Assembly (NCBI GenBank): GCA_021397845.1
Contig: CM038053.1
Location: forward strand, 143,172,541 to 143,236,540
DNA: 64,000 bases
Direction of reading: 5' to 3'
From: Areca catechu
Lineage: Eukaryota; Streptophyta; Magnoliopsida; Arecales; Arecaceae
The translations under genes were made by a program, and so were the position numbers. This document shows, piece by piece, positions 9,854 to 21,013 of this stretch (position 1 is the stretch's first letter; each line of letters begins with the position of its first letter). Below the pieces are notes generated by a model. The model worked only from the letters and a program-made list of their open reading frames with translations, was not told the DNA's origin and did not search any database.

Positions 9854-10594
9854 TGCCTGACTCTGGTCAGCCTTCTTCTTAATCTGACTGGGCCCAGCAC
9901 TTTGCACCATTCTATTTTTATTCTTTTTCTTTTTCCCTTTCTTAAAGGGGCGACGCCTTGCCGCACTGCCTCCCACTAAATTCACCAAGCACTTTTGGAG
10001 CTGGTGATCCTTTTCATAAGTCTGTAGTAACCCCATCAACCCATGGTAGTTGACTACAGGCCTTGTTAATCTATAGTGATCTAGAAAAGGTAAGTAGGAG
10101 GGAGGCAAAGAATTCAAAATCGCATCTTTCCCAAGCTGCTCGTGGAAAGGATATCCGAGTTTGGCCAAGCGCTCGATCATCTCGATCATGTACAATACAT
10201 GATCAGTGACCGAGGACCCTTCAGTCATTCGAGCGTTAAAGATGGTAGAGGAAACCCTGTACCTTTCAACGTTGTCTGGAGCACCAAAAGATTCCTTCAA
10301 CTTTTGAAGGATTTCCTCCGGTTGGGCCTCCTCGAATCTGCGACTGAACTCGTCGTTCATAGCTGCCAACATAATGCACCGCACCGTAGTACGGTCAGAG
10401 ACCCACTTTTGATAAGCATCTCTGACTGCAGTATGTGCGGTGGGGGCTGGCCCCTCAGGTGCCGGATCCGTTAATACATAAAGGATCCGTTCGTGCTCGA
10501 GAACAATTCTCAGTCTTCGATACCAGCTATCGAAGTTGGGTCCCATGAGCTTGTCATTATCTAATAATGATCGGAGTGACAGATTAGTAGACAT
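9851..10594 (-). CDS. gag of element D
   Basis: A 247-codon frame encoding a copia capsid protein of the UBN2/gag_pre-type fold. It begins MSTNLSLRSLLDNDKLMGPN, then the FDSWYRRLRIVLE segment found at copia gag starts, and ends in a lysine-rich stretch (KKGKKKKNKNR). The premature TAA comes just before the zinc knuckle. The ATG at 10594 follows the long untranslated leader and is a credible natural start. Confidence 0.85.
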   Translation of the reverse strand: MSTNLSLRSLLDNDKLMGPNFDSWYRRLRIVLEHERILYVLTDPAPEGPAPTAHTAVRDAYQKWVSDRTTVRCIMLAAMNDEFSRRFEEAQPEEILQKLKESFGAPDNVERYRVSSTIFNARMTEGSSVTDHVLYMIEMIERLAKLGYPFHEQLGKDAILNSLPPSYLPFLDHYRLTRPVVNYHGLMGLLQTYEKDHQLQKCLVNLVGGSAARRRPFKKGKKKKNKNRMVQSAGPSQIKKKADQSQA

Positions 10595-11895
10595 AATCTG
10601 AAAAAGAAAACCAAGACTATTTAGTATATGAATTATTTAAAAAACTTAAAGACATGGACTTTTGTCTAGAAGCTCCTCCCACTATTTTGTTCAGACTGGT
10701 AGCCTCTACCTCCAATTCGAAGAATAACACTTATCCCTTAGTGGGTACCAGAATCCAATAGACAATACATGAGCCCGACTATGGTCGGCCAACCCATGTT
10801 CATCTAAAGGTAGGTTCATAACCAGTTGTTTCTCCAAACAACTCCTAGTAATTTATTTTGCCCTAGGAACACTTCAATCGGCCTTTGGGCTACCTGCTAA
10901 AGAAGGTCCTAGTTAGGTCCAACCATTAACATGACTGATCTTAATGCTTCTAGCTAACAAATGATCAAGCCCGACTTTGGCCGGCTACCTTGACCACCTG
11001 TTCAAGAAAGTTGCATTATGTCATCATATAATGAATGGCAATTCCAATAGTATGATGACCACCCGATCTGTGGATCTGCCGATAATCACCCCACTACTGG
11101 ACTTATTACCAAACACCTTAATGGAAGGCTAAGACAAAAAATTATCATATAATTTCCATCTTTTTAAGGACCTAATAATTTAGAGGTTTTATACATGTTG
11201 TGACAGAAGAGAAAGGATAAGTCATGGATTATCTTTCACTAACTTCATATGTTAATGAAAGGGTTACATGAACCACAAAATCCATGGGCACCTAAATCAG
11301 TCAAGCTGATTAACCTTATTGGCATGGGCTAACTCGAATCAATGAGCTAACTAATCAAAACTGGTTGACCATATTGGCCAGGTAAGTGAGATCAAGGTAA
11401 TGGGTTAAGCCATTAACCATCTTTCCTTAGACACCAATATCATTGGCCAGGAAAGAGGTAGCCCCAAAAACCATAGATCAAAAGCCATACTTACCTTAGA
11501 CACCAATTGGTTCACCAATTTCGATTAGACTAGCCTAAGGAATCGGGTCCTACCACGAAGCCAAGATTAAGTCCATTTAGATATATGGACCAATCAATCT
11601 AACTATTAGATAGATACTAGAGAAGAACCTTAACTCAACATTTGATTAAGTTAATTCTCTATTAAGTCCTATTCATCTAAACTTAGGTCTAACCCAATTA
11701 GGACCTAATTCAAGCTAACCCATTTAAACCAAAGTTATGAATATGACTTAGATCTTAAAATCGTATCCTTAGATCATTTAGTCACTTAGATTTACTTAAT
11801 TCATAATTAAGTTAATCATACAACAGATTGAAACATTTTCAAAAAACTTTATAAAACATTTTTACAAGAAAATCTAATTTTTAAATTTCTGTTCA
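10595..11895 (-). other. Long leader of element D, part without genes
   Basis: AT-rich DNA between gag and the palindromic repeats. No open frame of interest. Short phrases recur (for example GCCCGACT-TGGCCGGC near 10770 and 10970), but I saw no clear tandem repeat. It is 5' untranslated leader in element orientation. Confidence 0.6.
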
Positions 11896-11899
11896 CTGT

Positions 11900-12077
11900 G
11901 AAGTGTCGACACTTCAGTAGCAAGTGTCGACACTAGGTGTCGACACTACTCTGAGACAGGTCGACACACAGAGAACCGATTTCTGTGTTTTTGTTCATGA
12001 GTCGACACCTAGAAGGCCAAGTGTCGACACATAGACACCCAAGTGTCGACACTAGGTAAACCAAGTGTCGACACTTG
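11900..12077. repeat. Palindromic GTGTCGACAC repeats in the leader of element D
   Basis: About eight units or half-units. Perfect palindromes include GAAGTGTCGACACTTC at 11900-11915 and CAAGTGTCGACACTTG at 12062-12077; others start near 11921, 11936, 12019 and 12040, with degenerate GTCGACAC copies near 11960 and 12001. This is a second cluster in D, inside the transcribed leader and separate from those in its LTRs. In RNA each unit could fold or pair with another copy. Confidence 0.8.
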
Positions 12078-12290
12078 ATCAAATCCGAGCACAGAAATGC
12101 TGAAATCCAAACTTTGCCTTTTCTAAACTTGAATTTTATGTTAAACTATTTAACATAGCAATCATAAACTAACTTTAGAACATTTCTAAAACATTTTATG
12201 ACTTCAAATTTAGAACATAATAAAGATCAAAACATTTTAATCTTTACTTTTTTTTTTCTTTTCTTTTTCTTCTTCATGAGTCCTTCACAA

Positions 12291-12406
12291 TGGCACCCCT
12301 ACACGCCATAGGAGATCCCTTTGAATGGGAAGTGAGGGACTTGCAGCCCTACTTCTCTCCTATGACCGGACGGCCTGGTGAGGCACTCAATCCGAGTACT
12401 TGCAAG
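12291..12406 (-). other. Leader segment shared with gypsy element B
   Basis: This piece of the D leader, about 55 bp downstream of the primer site, aligns with 28507-28648 of element B. Both contain GGCACCCCTACA, GCCATAGGA, CTTGCAGCC, CCTATGACCGGACGGCC, GGTGA, GCAC and CAATCC in the same order. D is copia and B is gypsy, so common descent of the whole elements does not explain it. It could be a shared RNA signal for packaging, dimerisation or translation, or a captured sequence. Confidence 0.75.
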
Positions 12407-12460
12407 AAATTAAACTGATTTTATAATGTTTATATTAAACATTCATGCTAAAGCAACCTT

Positions 12461-12475
12461 GTTGCTCTGATACAA
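12461..12475 (-). other. Primer-binding site of element D
   Basis: Reverse complement reads TTGTATCAGAGCAAC, one base away from the usual initiator tRNA-Met site TGGTATCAGAGC. It lies three bases inside the right LTR, fixing the minus orientation. Confidence 0.8.
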
Positions 12476-12477
12476 AT

Positions 12478-14533
12478 TAAAAGGAAAACTAGTAGCGAGC
12501 ATGCTTTGTATTTTAAAACTTTTTCAAAATAACATGCAGCGGAAGCATGATAAAATGATTAACATTTAATCTAAGCATGCTTTAAAACTTTTCTATGCTA
12601 CTTGTCCCAAGATCTTGCATGAATGATTAATATAAACAGTAAAATCATGAATTCATGCTATGAACATTTCAAAGCAACATATCTATATATGTAAAATCAT
12701 ACCTTGTATGAAATGGAGACGCTCTCCGCTGTGAAAGATCCAGAAGCAGGAGGAAGAACTCTGCTTAGCCGCACACGTGTCCGGCCTCTACAGGTGGTTC
12801 ACACCAGGGCTCTTTCAAAATCTACTTCCACTCCAAGTGCTAGCTTGTTGTGGAACGATTTGATCGGGACTCCTTTTCTTCTTTCGATGCCGGACTCTCC
12901 GAATGAATGAAGAAGCTCAAGAGGTGGAGAATGAGTGGTTGGAACCCTTCCCAAACACTCAATCCTAAGACCTAGATCTCTAGGTACAAAAATGCACACT
13001 TTTCTCCAAAAACCTCATACCTAAAAACTAGAACTTTTCCTTAGTTTCTTCCCTTTCTTCCCTTTGATTTTTCCAGCATTTATTTGCTGAATTTTTCCTT
13101 ATTTTCGTCCTCCCATTTCAGCCCTTAAGTAGATGGAGAGGGAGAGGGAGAGTGGGGAGTTATAGGTGTGGTAATGGGTAGTTATGGGGAGTTATGGTCA
13201 TGGGAAGTTACATAACTCCCCAAAAATAAATTTAAACTTATTTAAATTCAGATTAAATATATTAATTGATTTTAATTCATAACTAAAATCAATTGGATCA
13301 AGTGTGCATACATTGGGTTCAACCCGATTGGACCCAAACCCATTTTGAACCAAATCCTATTTGATTCGTTCTAGATTTTTATAGCTCAATCAAATTGGGC
13401 TATTAAGTAATCACATTACTTAATTCACCTCCATGCATCACCAACTATTAGTGAAAATTTCATGTCACAACTTTTTGTGACATCAAGTGTCTATACTTGC
13501 GAAATCAACAAGTGTCGACACTTACACAAGTGTCGACACTTTCAAGAATATCAAGTGTTGACACTTGGATAAAGAAAAACCCTTTTTCTCTGTGAGTCCA
13601 CGAACGATTGCCAATCGTTCTCCGATCACTAGATCAAGTAGAAACCCCTATGGTGTGTGACCCCATAGGTTCGAACACTAAGCCGATAGCACTAGAACAT
13701 TTCCAATACCAGTCAAAGTCGCCATCTAGCAATGACACCCGACGTCCGGATAGGTCGAAGTTGCAGAGCAACAATCAAGAACCAGGAGATATGGAAACCT
13801 TGTAATTAATCCCTTTGACCTCAATGCTCAGGAAGACTTAGGGTTTAACTGCCCAACCCATAAAGTCCATCAACAATGTGTCTCAATCTCACAAGTCCTG
13901 TAACACTTTACAGTGACTACCCTGGCCAAGGTTTTGCTAAATTGAAACACAGTAAGATATCTGCTCCAAACACTTTGGAGGGGTCAATCCCATCTTGATC
14001 CGATCACCGCTACACGAGTACTTAACTGTACCCAGAAACCTTCCATCCCTGGATTAGAAATCCAGATAGTCCAGTACCAAAGTACAGTGAGTTGCTCGCA
14101 AGCTACCATGACGATCTCATGTCTGAGGGATAACTCGTCCATATCAAAACTCTAGGCAGAAAAAAGTACAGACGGGTCACGTTCGATGAAATGTCAAACA
14201 CAACATCTGTATGCCATACCAGTGTCTCTACACTCCTTGGTTAAGAGGACAACCAACAACTATGGCACACAACGACCTATACTTGATATACTATCATCCT
14301 GAAATAAGTGTATCATTTGGTCGCGAACAATTTTAGGACTATATGATATATCCTCTCTATATCACATACAAATAGTCCTAAGGACTTCATCACTGAAGAA
14401 CTCATTACAGAAAGATGAAATAGTGATGATCTACCAGAATAAACATTTTATTCAATAATATAATTCATATATAATTACATCAAATGTACAACTATTTACA
14501 GTAGAAATTGGCTTTGGGACATATTTCCCAACA
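12478..14533 (-). repeat. 5' LTR of element D
   Basis: About 2056 bp, near-identical to 4551-6623. The inner edge is slightly altered (TTAAAAGG against TGAAAGG), so the exact boundary is uncertain by 1-2 bp. It contains four palindromic units (near 13484, 13509, 13527, 13552) against five in the other LTR. Confidence 0.92.
13484..13567. repeat. Palindromic repeats in D 5' LTR
   Basis: Four units of the GTGTCGACAC type. The middle CAAGTGTCTACACTTACA unit present in the other LTR is missing, so one copy was gained or lost after insertion. Confidence 0.75.
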
Positions 14534-14538
14534 GATTC

Positions 14539-15140
14539 CACTGAAAAGCCTACAAGCTCATCCTTACTTCATTTCAAAAAGAGGCACCTTGAAGAAGAGT
14601 GAAGACAAAGCATCCTTTTGAGCTTCAAAGATTCCAATCTACTCTTGAAGAGAGTTTGTTGTAGCTTTTAAATTTCATATCTATTTTTATTGTGTTTTGA
14701 CCTTGCTTTCAAGGTTGTCTTGAAAGAAGGTTATTGTAGTTTGTTGGTGAGCCAAAGGGACAAAACCAACTAGGGTTAACTTGTGAGCTCGAAGACAAAA
14801 CAAGTGTTAAGGTTTGTTGGTAAGCCTAAGTAACAAAACCAACTTAGGTTTTGACTTGTGAGCCTTGTGAAAAACAAGTCGACTGTAATCTGGTGTGGAT
14901 TATAGTGGAATTCCCAAGAATGGCTTGAGGAGTGGATGTAGGTGCTAGGTTTGCACCGAACCACTATAAACTTTGTGTTTGTGTATGATTGCTCTTTTCC
15001 TCTCATACTCTTTAATTATTGCTATCATTTTGCATCAAATTTATTATTGCTCACAAGGACCACTGGACCTTCATTTTACTGTATTAAATTTTATAAAGAC
15101 CTAATTCACCCCCCCTCTTGGGCTCCATTTCTGGGCAACA
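14539..15140 (+). repeat. 5' LTR of element C, second piece
   Basis: Continues the LTR interrupted at 4550 and matches 24081-24682. GATTC at 14534-14538 is the right target copy of D. It ends TTCTGGGCAACA, directly followed by the primer site. A CCCCCCTCTTGGG block near 15110 also appears in similar form at the edge of the SIRE-like LTR at 54870. Confidence 0.92.
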
Positions 15141-15142
15141 AG

Positions 15143-15156
15143 TGGTATCAGAGCAC
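15143..15156 (+). other. Primer-binding site of element C
   Basis: TGGTATCAGAGCAC, the usual initiator tRNA-Met site, two bases after the LTR end. It fixes the orientation and the LTR boundary. Confidence 0.9.
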
Positions 15157-15197
15157 CGATACTCTCTTGTAGGTCCAAGGATCTTGAGTAAAAGATC

Positions 15198-16890
15198 ATG
15201 GCAGCCCCAATAGGCATGGGTATTTTAGAAGGTCAAGCTTCAAACCGACCCCCACTTTTTAATGTCACAAACTACACATACTGGAAGACACGCATGCGCA
15301 TATTTATTCAAGCACTTGATTATAATCTATGGAGAACTATTGTAAAAGGTCCTCATCAGCCTACAATGATGATTAATGGCATTCTCACTCCAAAAATGGA
15401 AGATGATTGGGATGAGAATGACATTAAGCAAATTGAGCTTAATGCTAAGGCAATGAACCTTTTATTTTATTCTCTTGACCCTAGTGAATTTAATAGAATA
15501 TCAAATTGTCTCTCCGCTAAGGAGATTTGGGATACACTTGAGGTTACCCATGAGGGTACACACCAAAAAGAAAACCACTAAGGTTAACATGCTAATTCAC
15601 ACATATGAAATGTTTAAAATGGAACCTACTGAGTCTATCAGTGAGATGTATACTAGGTTCACAAACATTGTGAATGGCATGAGAAGCCTAGGAAAAATTA
15701 TTTCTAACGGTGAACTTGTGAATAAACTTCTCAGGTCTCTACCAGCTTCATGGGATGCAAAGGTCACTGCAATTGAAGAAGCTAAAGATGTCAACACTCT
15801 CCCACTGGAACAACTACTGGGCTCTTTAATGACTTATGAGCTCTCCCTCAAACAAAAGAATGGAGAGGTGGACAAGAAGAAGAAAAGGATTGTATTCAAA
15901 TCTACTATTAGAGAGGACTCAAGCGAAGACTCTGAAGAGGATGATGAAGAAGATGAAATGGCTCTGTTAGCAAGGAAATTCAGAAGGTTCATGAGGAAGA
16001 AAAAGTTCAATTATAAGAAGAAACCTCTGAAAGGTGAGCCGAGCAAGGAAAAGGACAAAGAAAAGGAGAAGGAGCAGCCTACCTGTTTTGAGTGTAAAAA
16101 GCCCGGGCACTTCAAGATAGACTGCCCCTTATTAAAGAAAAGTAGAAGAAAGCTAAGAAAGAAAGCCATGATGGCAACCTGGAGTGAAAGTGAAGACTCC
16201 AGCTCTGAGGAAGAATAGCAGGAGGTAGCAAACTTCTGCCTGATGGCCGATCAAGAAGTGGTATGTTCTGAAACTGAAAATGAATTTACCTTTGATGAGC
16301 TTCATGAGATTTTTGATGAACTAGTAATAGAATTTCAAAAGTTAAAATTAAAACATAAGGATTTAAAGAAGCAAAACTTGGATCTAGCCAAAACAAATAA
16401 CAACCTTTCAAATAAAAATGAATGTCTTTTAATACAAAATAAAAAATTAAATGATAAGATTATAGCACTTGAAAAAGAAAAGGATATCTTTGAAAAGAAA
16501 ATTGACTTACTTTTAAATGAAAAATTATCAAAACAAAGCAAAGAAATTTTAATGGAAAATAAAAGATATAAAGAAGAAATTGAAAAACTAAAACCTTTTG
16601 TTGAAAAATTTACTTACAGTTCTGAAAAATTAAATTTACTATTAAATAACCAAAGAGCAGTATTTAACAAAGCTGGCTTAGGATTCATAACTCATAAGAA
16701 ATAGAAACTCTTTAAAAATTTCTTTGTGCCTGCATCTTCATCCATTACATGCTATACTTGTGGTATTAAAGGACATAAATCTTATATATGCACAAAAGAA
16801 AATTAAATAACATTAAGAAAGTTTGGGTTCCAAAAGGAACCAATGCCACTAACCAAAAAGGACCCAAGATGGCTTGGGTACCTAAAGTCT
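15198..16890 (+). pseudogene. gag of element C (broken), with two zinc knuckles
   Basis: Capsid protein of a SIRE-type copia element. The start MAAPIGMGILEGQ...RPPLFNVTNYTYWKTRM fits this lineage. A one-base shift in an A-rich stretch near 15560-15580 moves the frame; the second frame (from 15475) holds the gag core and a CCHC knuckle (CFECKKPGHFKIDC) at about 16084. A TAG at 16216-16218 interrupts an acidic stretch; the same frame continues from 16219 as a lysine-rich, probably coiled-coil segment to 16704. A second knuckle (CYTCGIKGHKSYIC) follows near 16750, after the TAG at 16702. Another frame change leads to a TGA near 16899. Confidence 0.85.
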
Positions 16891-16904
16891 CCACTTGATC
16901 TTTA

Positions 16905-19900
16905 TTGCAGGTATGTCTTGCAACCAACAAGAAAAGGATGTGGTACCTTGATAGCGGTTGCTCAAGGCATATGACAGGAGATGTGGAGCAGTTCTCATCA
17001 CTCACATATCAAAATGGTGGCAATGTAACTTTTGGTGATAATGGAAAGGGCAAAATTATCGGTATTGGTAAAATCCATATCACCCCTACCTCTTATATTG
17101 ATAATGTTTTATATGTTGATGGCTTAAAACATAACTTGCTTAGCATTAGTCAGTTCTGTGACAAAAACTTTAAAGTTGTTTTTGAATCTTCCTTGTGCAT
17201 TGTTTCTAGTCTAAATGACAATGGCATTAAGTTCATCGGTCATAGGCATGGCAATATTTATATGGTTGATCTTGATGATCTCCCTATTCAGAAAGGTCAA
17301 TGTCTAGTGGCAATGGAAGCCAAGATCGATGAAACTAGTTGGCTTTGGCATCGTAGACTAGGACATGCAAGCATGCATTTAATTTCAAAACTTAGCAAAA
17401 AGAATTTAGTAAAGGATTTGCCTAAACTCAATTTTGAAAAAGATAAGATTTGCAGTGCATGTCAACTTGGAAAACAAACAAAATCTTCTTTCAAACCAAA
17501 AGGAGTAATCTCTACATCTAGACCTTTGGAATTGCTTCATATGGACCTCTTTGGGCCTACTAGAACATCTAGTTTGGGAGGTAAGAAGTATGGTCTAGTC
17601 ATTGTAGATGATTTCTCATGTTTTACTTGGGTTATGTTTTTAGCACATAAAGATGAAATGTTTTCTGAATTTATTAGATTTCACAAAAGAGTTTTGAATG
17701 AAAAAGGTGTTTCAGTAGTATCTTTAAGAAGTGATCATGGAACCGAATTTGAAAATACCGATTTTGATAAATTATGTATTGAAAATGGAATTTATCACAA
17801 CTTTTCTGCACCTAGGACACCTCAACAAAATGGGATAGTAGAAAGAAAAAATAGAACTCTTGAAGAATTGGCACGCACTATGCTTTGTGAAAATGATTTA
17901 CCTAGATACTTTTGGGCGGAAGCCATAAATACTGCATGCTATATTTTAAATCAAGTTTTAATTCGACCGATTTTAAAGAAAACCCCTTATGAGCTTTGGA
18001 AGGGTAGAAAACCCTCAATTCGTTATTTTCATGTTTTTGGATGCCGTTGTTTCATCTTAAACAATGGCAAAAATAATTTGAGTAAATTTGATACCAAATT
18101 AGATGAGGGAATCTTTCTAGGCTACTCCACATCTAGAAAGGCATACATGGTCTTCAACAGAAGAACACTTGTTATTGAAGAATCCATACATGTGGTATTT
18201 GATGAAACTAACCAAAAATCTTCGAGAAAAGAAGATATACTTTTTGATGAAACAGGTAGCAAGAAAACTGAAGAAATAAACAACATTGAAGGACTTACCA
18301 AGGAACAGAACGATGATCAAAACACTGACGGAGATCAAGCACAAGGTGATGAAAATACATCAACTGTTGATCCATTACCAAAAGAATGGAGGTATGCTCA
18401 TGGACACCCAAAAGAACTAATTATAGGTGATCCATCTAAAGGTGTAAGTACTCGATCATCTCTTAGAAATATTTGTGATTACTTAGTTTTTGTGTCTCAA
18501 ATTGAACCTAAAACTATTGAGGAAGCTGAATGTGATAGTAGTTGGATAAATGCTATGCAAGATGAACTTAATCAATTTAAAAGGAACAATGTTTGGACAC
18601 TAGTGGATAGGCCTTCAAACACATCAATTATTGGCACAAAATGGGTTTTTCGAAATAAACTTGATGAAAATGGAATAATAATTAGAAATAAAGCTAGACT
18701 AGTTGCCAAAGGATACAATCAGAAGGAAGGGATAGATTTTGATGAAACCTTTGCTCCTGTGGCTAGACTTGAGGCAATTAGGCTATTGTTGGCTTTTGCT
18801 TGCTTCATGAATTTTAAACTATATCAAATGGATGTTAAAAGTGCCTTTTTAAATGGATTAATTGAAGAAGAAGTTTATGTTGAGCAACCCCCTGGTTTTG
18901 AAATTTCTGAATTTTCAAATCATGTTTATAAACTTCATAAAGCTTTATATGGATTGAAACAGGCTCCAAGAGCTTGGTATGATTGTTTAAGCTCCTTTTT
19001 ACTGAAAAATGATTTTACTAAAGGTAATGTAGATAAAACATTGTTTTTAAAGAAAAAGAATGATGATATCTTAGTAGTACAAATCTATGTTGATGATATA
19101 ATATTTTGTGCTACTAATGAATCTCTTTGTCAAGATTTTGCAAGATTAATGCAGGGTGAGTTCGAGATGAGCATGATGGGAGAACTGAATTTCTTCCTCG
19201 GACTCTAGATAAGGCAAACCAAAGAGGGGATCTTCATCAACCAAACAAAATACACAAGAGAAATACTCAAGAAGTTTGGGATGGAGAACACTAAGCCATT
19301 AGGTACCCCTATGAGCTCTACATGTAGACTTGACAAGGATGAATCAGGTAAGTCTATAGACCAAAAATTATATCGTGGCATGATTGGTTCATTGTTATAT
19401 CTTACTGCCAGTAGGCCAGATATCATGTTTAATGTCTGTATGTGTGCTAGATATCAGTCTAACACTAAATAGTCTCATCTTTTGGCTGTTAAACGCATAC
19501 CTAGATATCTATCTGGCTCAATTGAAATTGGTTTATGGTACTCTAGAGATTCTTCATTTGATTTAATTACTTATTCTGATGCTGACTTTGCTGGGTGTAA
19601 ACTTGATCGTAAAAGTACTAGTGGAACCTGTCAGTTTCTTGGAGTAAATTTGATCTCTTGGAGTAGCAAGAAACAGAACTCAGTTGCTCTATCTATGGCG
19701 GAAGCCGAATATATAGCAGCTGGGAGCTGTTGTGCTCAAATCCTCTGGATCAAATAACATCTCGAAGATTTTGGCATTAAACTAACTAAGACACCCATAA
19801 GATGTGACAATACTAGTGCAATCAACCTATCTAAAAATCCTGTGCAACATTCAAGAAGTAAACACATTGAAATAAGGCATCATTTCATAAGAGATCATGT

Positions 19901-20033
19901 ACAAAACTCTAATGTAATTCTTGATTTTGTTTGTACTAATGATCAGTTAGCAGATGTGTTTATAAAGCCTTTGAGTGAGGATAGGTTCTGTCTGATTAGA
20001 AGAGAGTTAGGTGTCATTGATCCATTCTCCTAG
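16905..20033 (+). pseudogene. Protease, integrase, RT and RNase H of element C (three nonsense codons)
   Basis: One reading frame interrupted by TAG at 19206, TAG at 19470 and TAA at 19755. It opens with the protease site (WYLDSGCSRHMTGD), then a GAG-pre-integrase HHCC zinc region (WHRRLGHAS...CSACQLGK), the integrase core (LHMDLFGP, RSDHGTEF, NGIVERKNRT), then RT with KWVFRNKL, QMDVKSAFLNG, YGLKQAPRAWY and an intact YVDD near residue 725. RNase H continues after the stops with YSDADFAG, EAEYIAAGSC and CDNTSAI. Catalytic residues are kept, so loss of function comes mainly from the stops. The frame ends ELGVIDPFS at 20033. Confidence 0.92.
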
Positions 20034-20166
20034 AACTCTCTTAGTATCAATTTTACCTAAATCCTAAAGCTCAAAACCTATTAATTAAAGCCCCAAAATT
20101 TTATCAATTTTTTCCTATTTTTTTTTTTAAATTTTTTTTTTCCGGATTTTCTCGATTTTTTTTGGC

Positions 20167-20248
20167 CAAGTGTCGACACTTGGAAAGTGTCAAGTGTCGA
20201 CACCTGACCAAGTGTCGACACTTGACATATCCGAAGTGTCGACACTTG
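20167..20248. repeat. Palindromic repeats downstream of pol in element C
   Basis: Four units start at 20167, 20191, 20209 and 20233; three have the full right arm CACTTG. They lie between pol and the third ORF, so element C, like D, has the motif in its LTRs and in a separate internal place. Confidence 0.85.
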
Positions 20249-21013
20249 CGAATCTGAAACTATTTTAAACAGACCGAACGAAGGTTTTTTTGAAATTTTC
20301 TTCCCCCCTGATTTCTTAGAACAGTGGTCCCCTCTGTCCAAATCTGTCCTTTCACCCCTCAATCCTTCACAAATCAGGTATTTCCCTTTTCTAATTTTGT
20401 TTTATTTTTCCTTATTTTTAATTTTGTTGTTTTCGAACCAAACAACCGTGTTTTGGGTTTTTCGAGTATTTTTCATGAATCTAACCATATTTTTGCATAT
20501 TTTAGTGGATTTCTAAAACTCTATTTGAGGGAATAGTGTTTTAAACTTATTTTTCTCGGATTTCTCTCATCTTTTGGCCGTTTTCATCCCTTTTTCGCAA
20601 AAAAATACTGTTTCATTAATTTTGGACGAAATAAATTGGATTTTCATCTAAATTAAATTTACTAAATCCATTTATTGATGATTTGGAAAGATTTTTCGTG
20701 ATACATTTGCGATATTTTTGCCTATTTGCTAAAACCCTAAGTGTTTAGACCCAAATCCCACAGTTTTTGATTTTTAAACCTTACAAAAATAATTTTTCCA
20801 AAGATTCAAATGTGCTCTACCAAACAAAAATATATTCTACAAATTTTGTTCGGAAGTTTGTGATTTAATCAAAATATATTTTCTACAAATATTATTTTTA
20901 CAATTTTTCAAACATTGTTGATTCTGGTTTTCGAAACCTATCTAAACATTCTTCTAATCTCAAACCTGTAGCCAGTCCCTTGTTCTAAGCCCTTCTTCCT
21001 TTTTCCTGGTCAG
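20249..21013. other. AT-rich spacer between pol and third ORF of C
   Basis: No credible gene. T-rich tracts, for example near 20100-20160 and 20390-20430, would suit a promoter or splice-acceptor region for the downstream ORF, but no specific signal can be defended. Confidence 0.5.

Larger units (their letters stand above)
4551..14533 (-). mobile_element. Element D: Ty1/copia retrotransposon on the minus strand
   Basis: The youngest level of the nest. Bounded by TGAAAGGAAAAC at 4551 and ...TTTCCCAACA at 14533, with perfect duplication GATTC at 4546-4550 and 14534-14538. Removing it joins the two pieces of the C LTR. The primer site in reverse complement is at 12461-12475, so the right LTR is the 5' LTR. 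Reading leftwards: a leader of about 1.9 kb, gag, protease, integrase, RT and RNase H. LTRs exceed 2 kb and differ by only scattered changes, so this is a fairly recent insertion. One stop and two frame changes interrupt the polyprotein. The copia lineage was not settled; it is not SIRE. Confidence 0.93.

Noticed and set aside
16216..16218. TAG followed by CAG as a programmed readthrough signal in SIRE gag
   Set aside because: Known readthrough in this lineage is reported between pol and the env-like ORF with a different downstream context; here it interrupts an acidic gag stretch, so a plain nonsense change is simpler.
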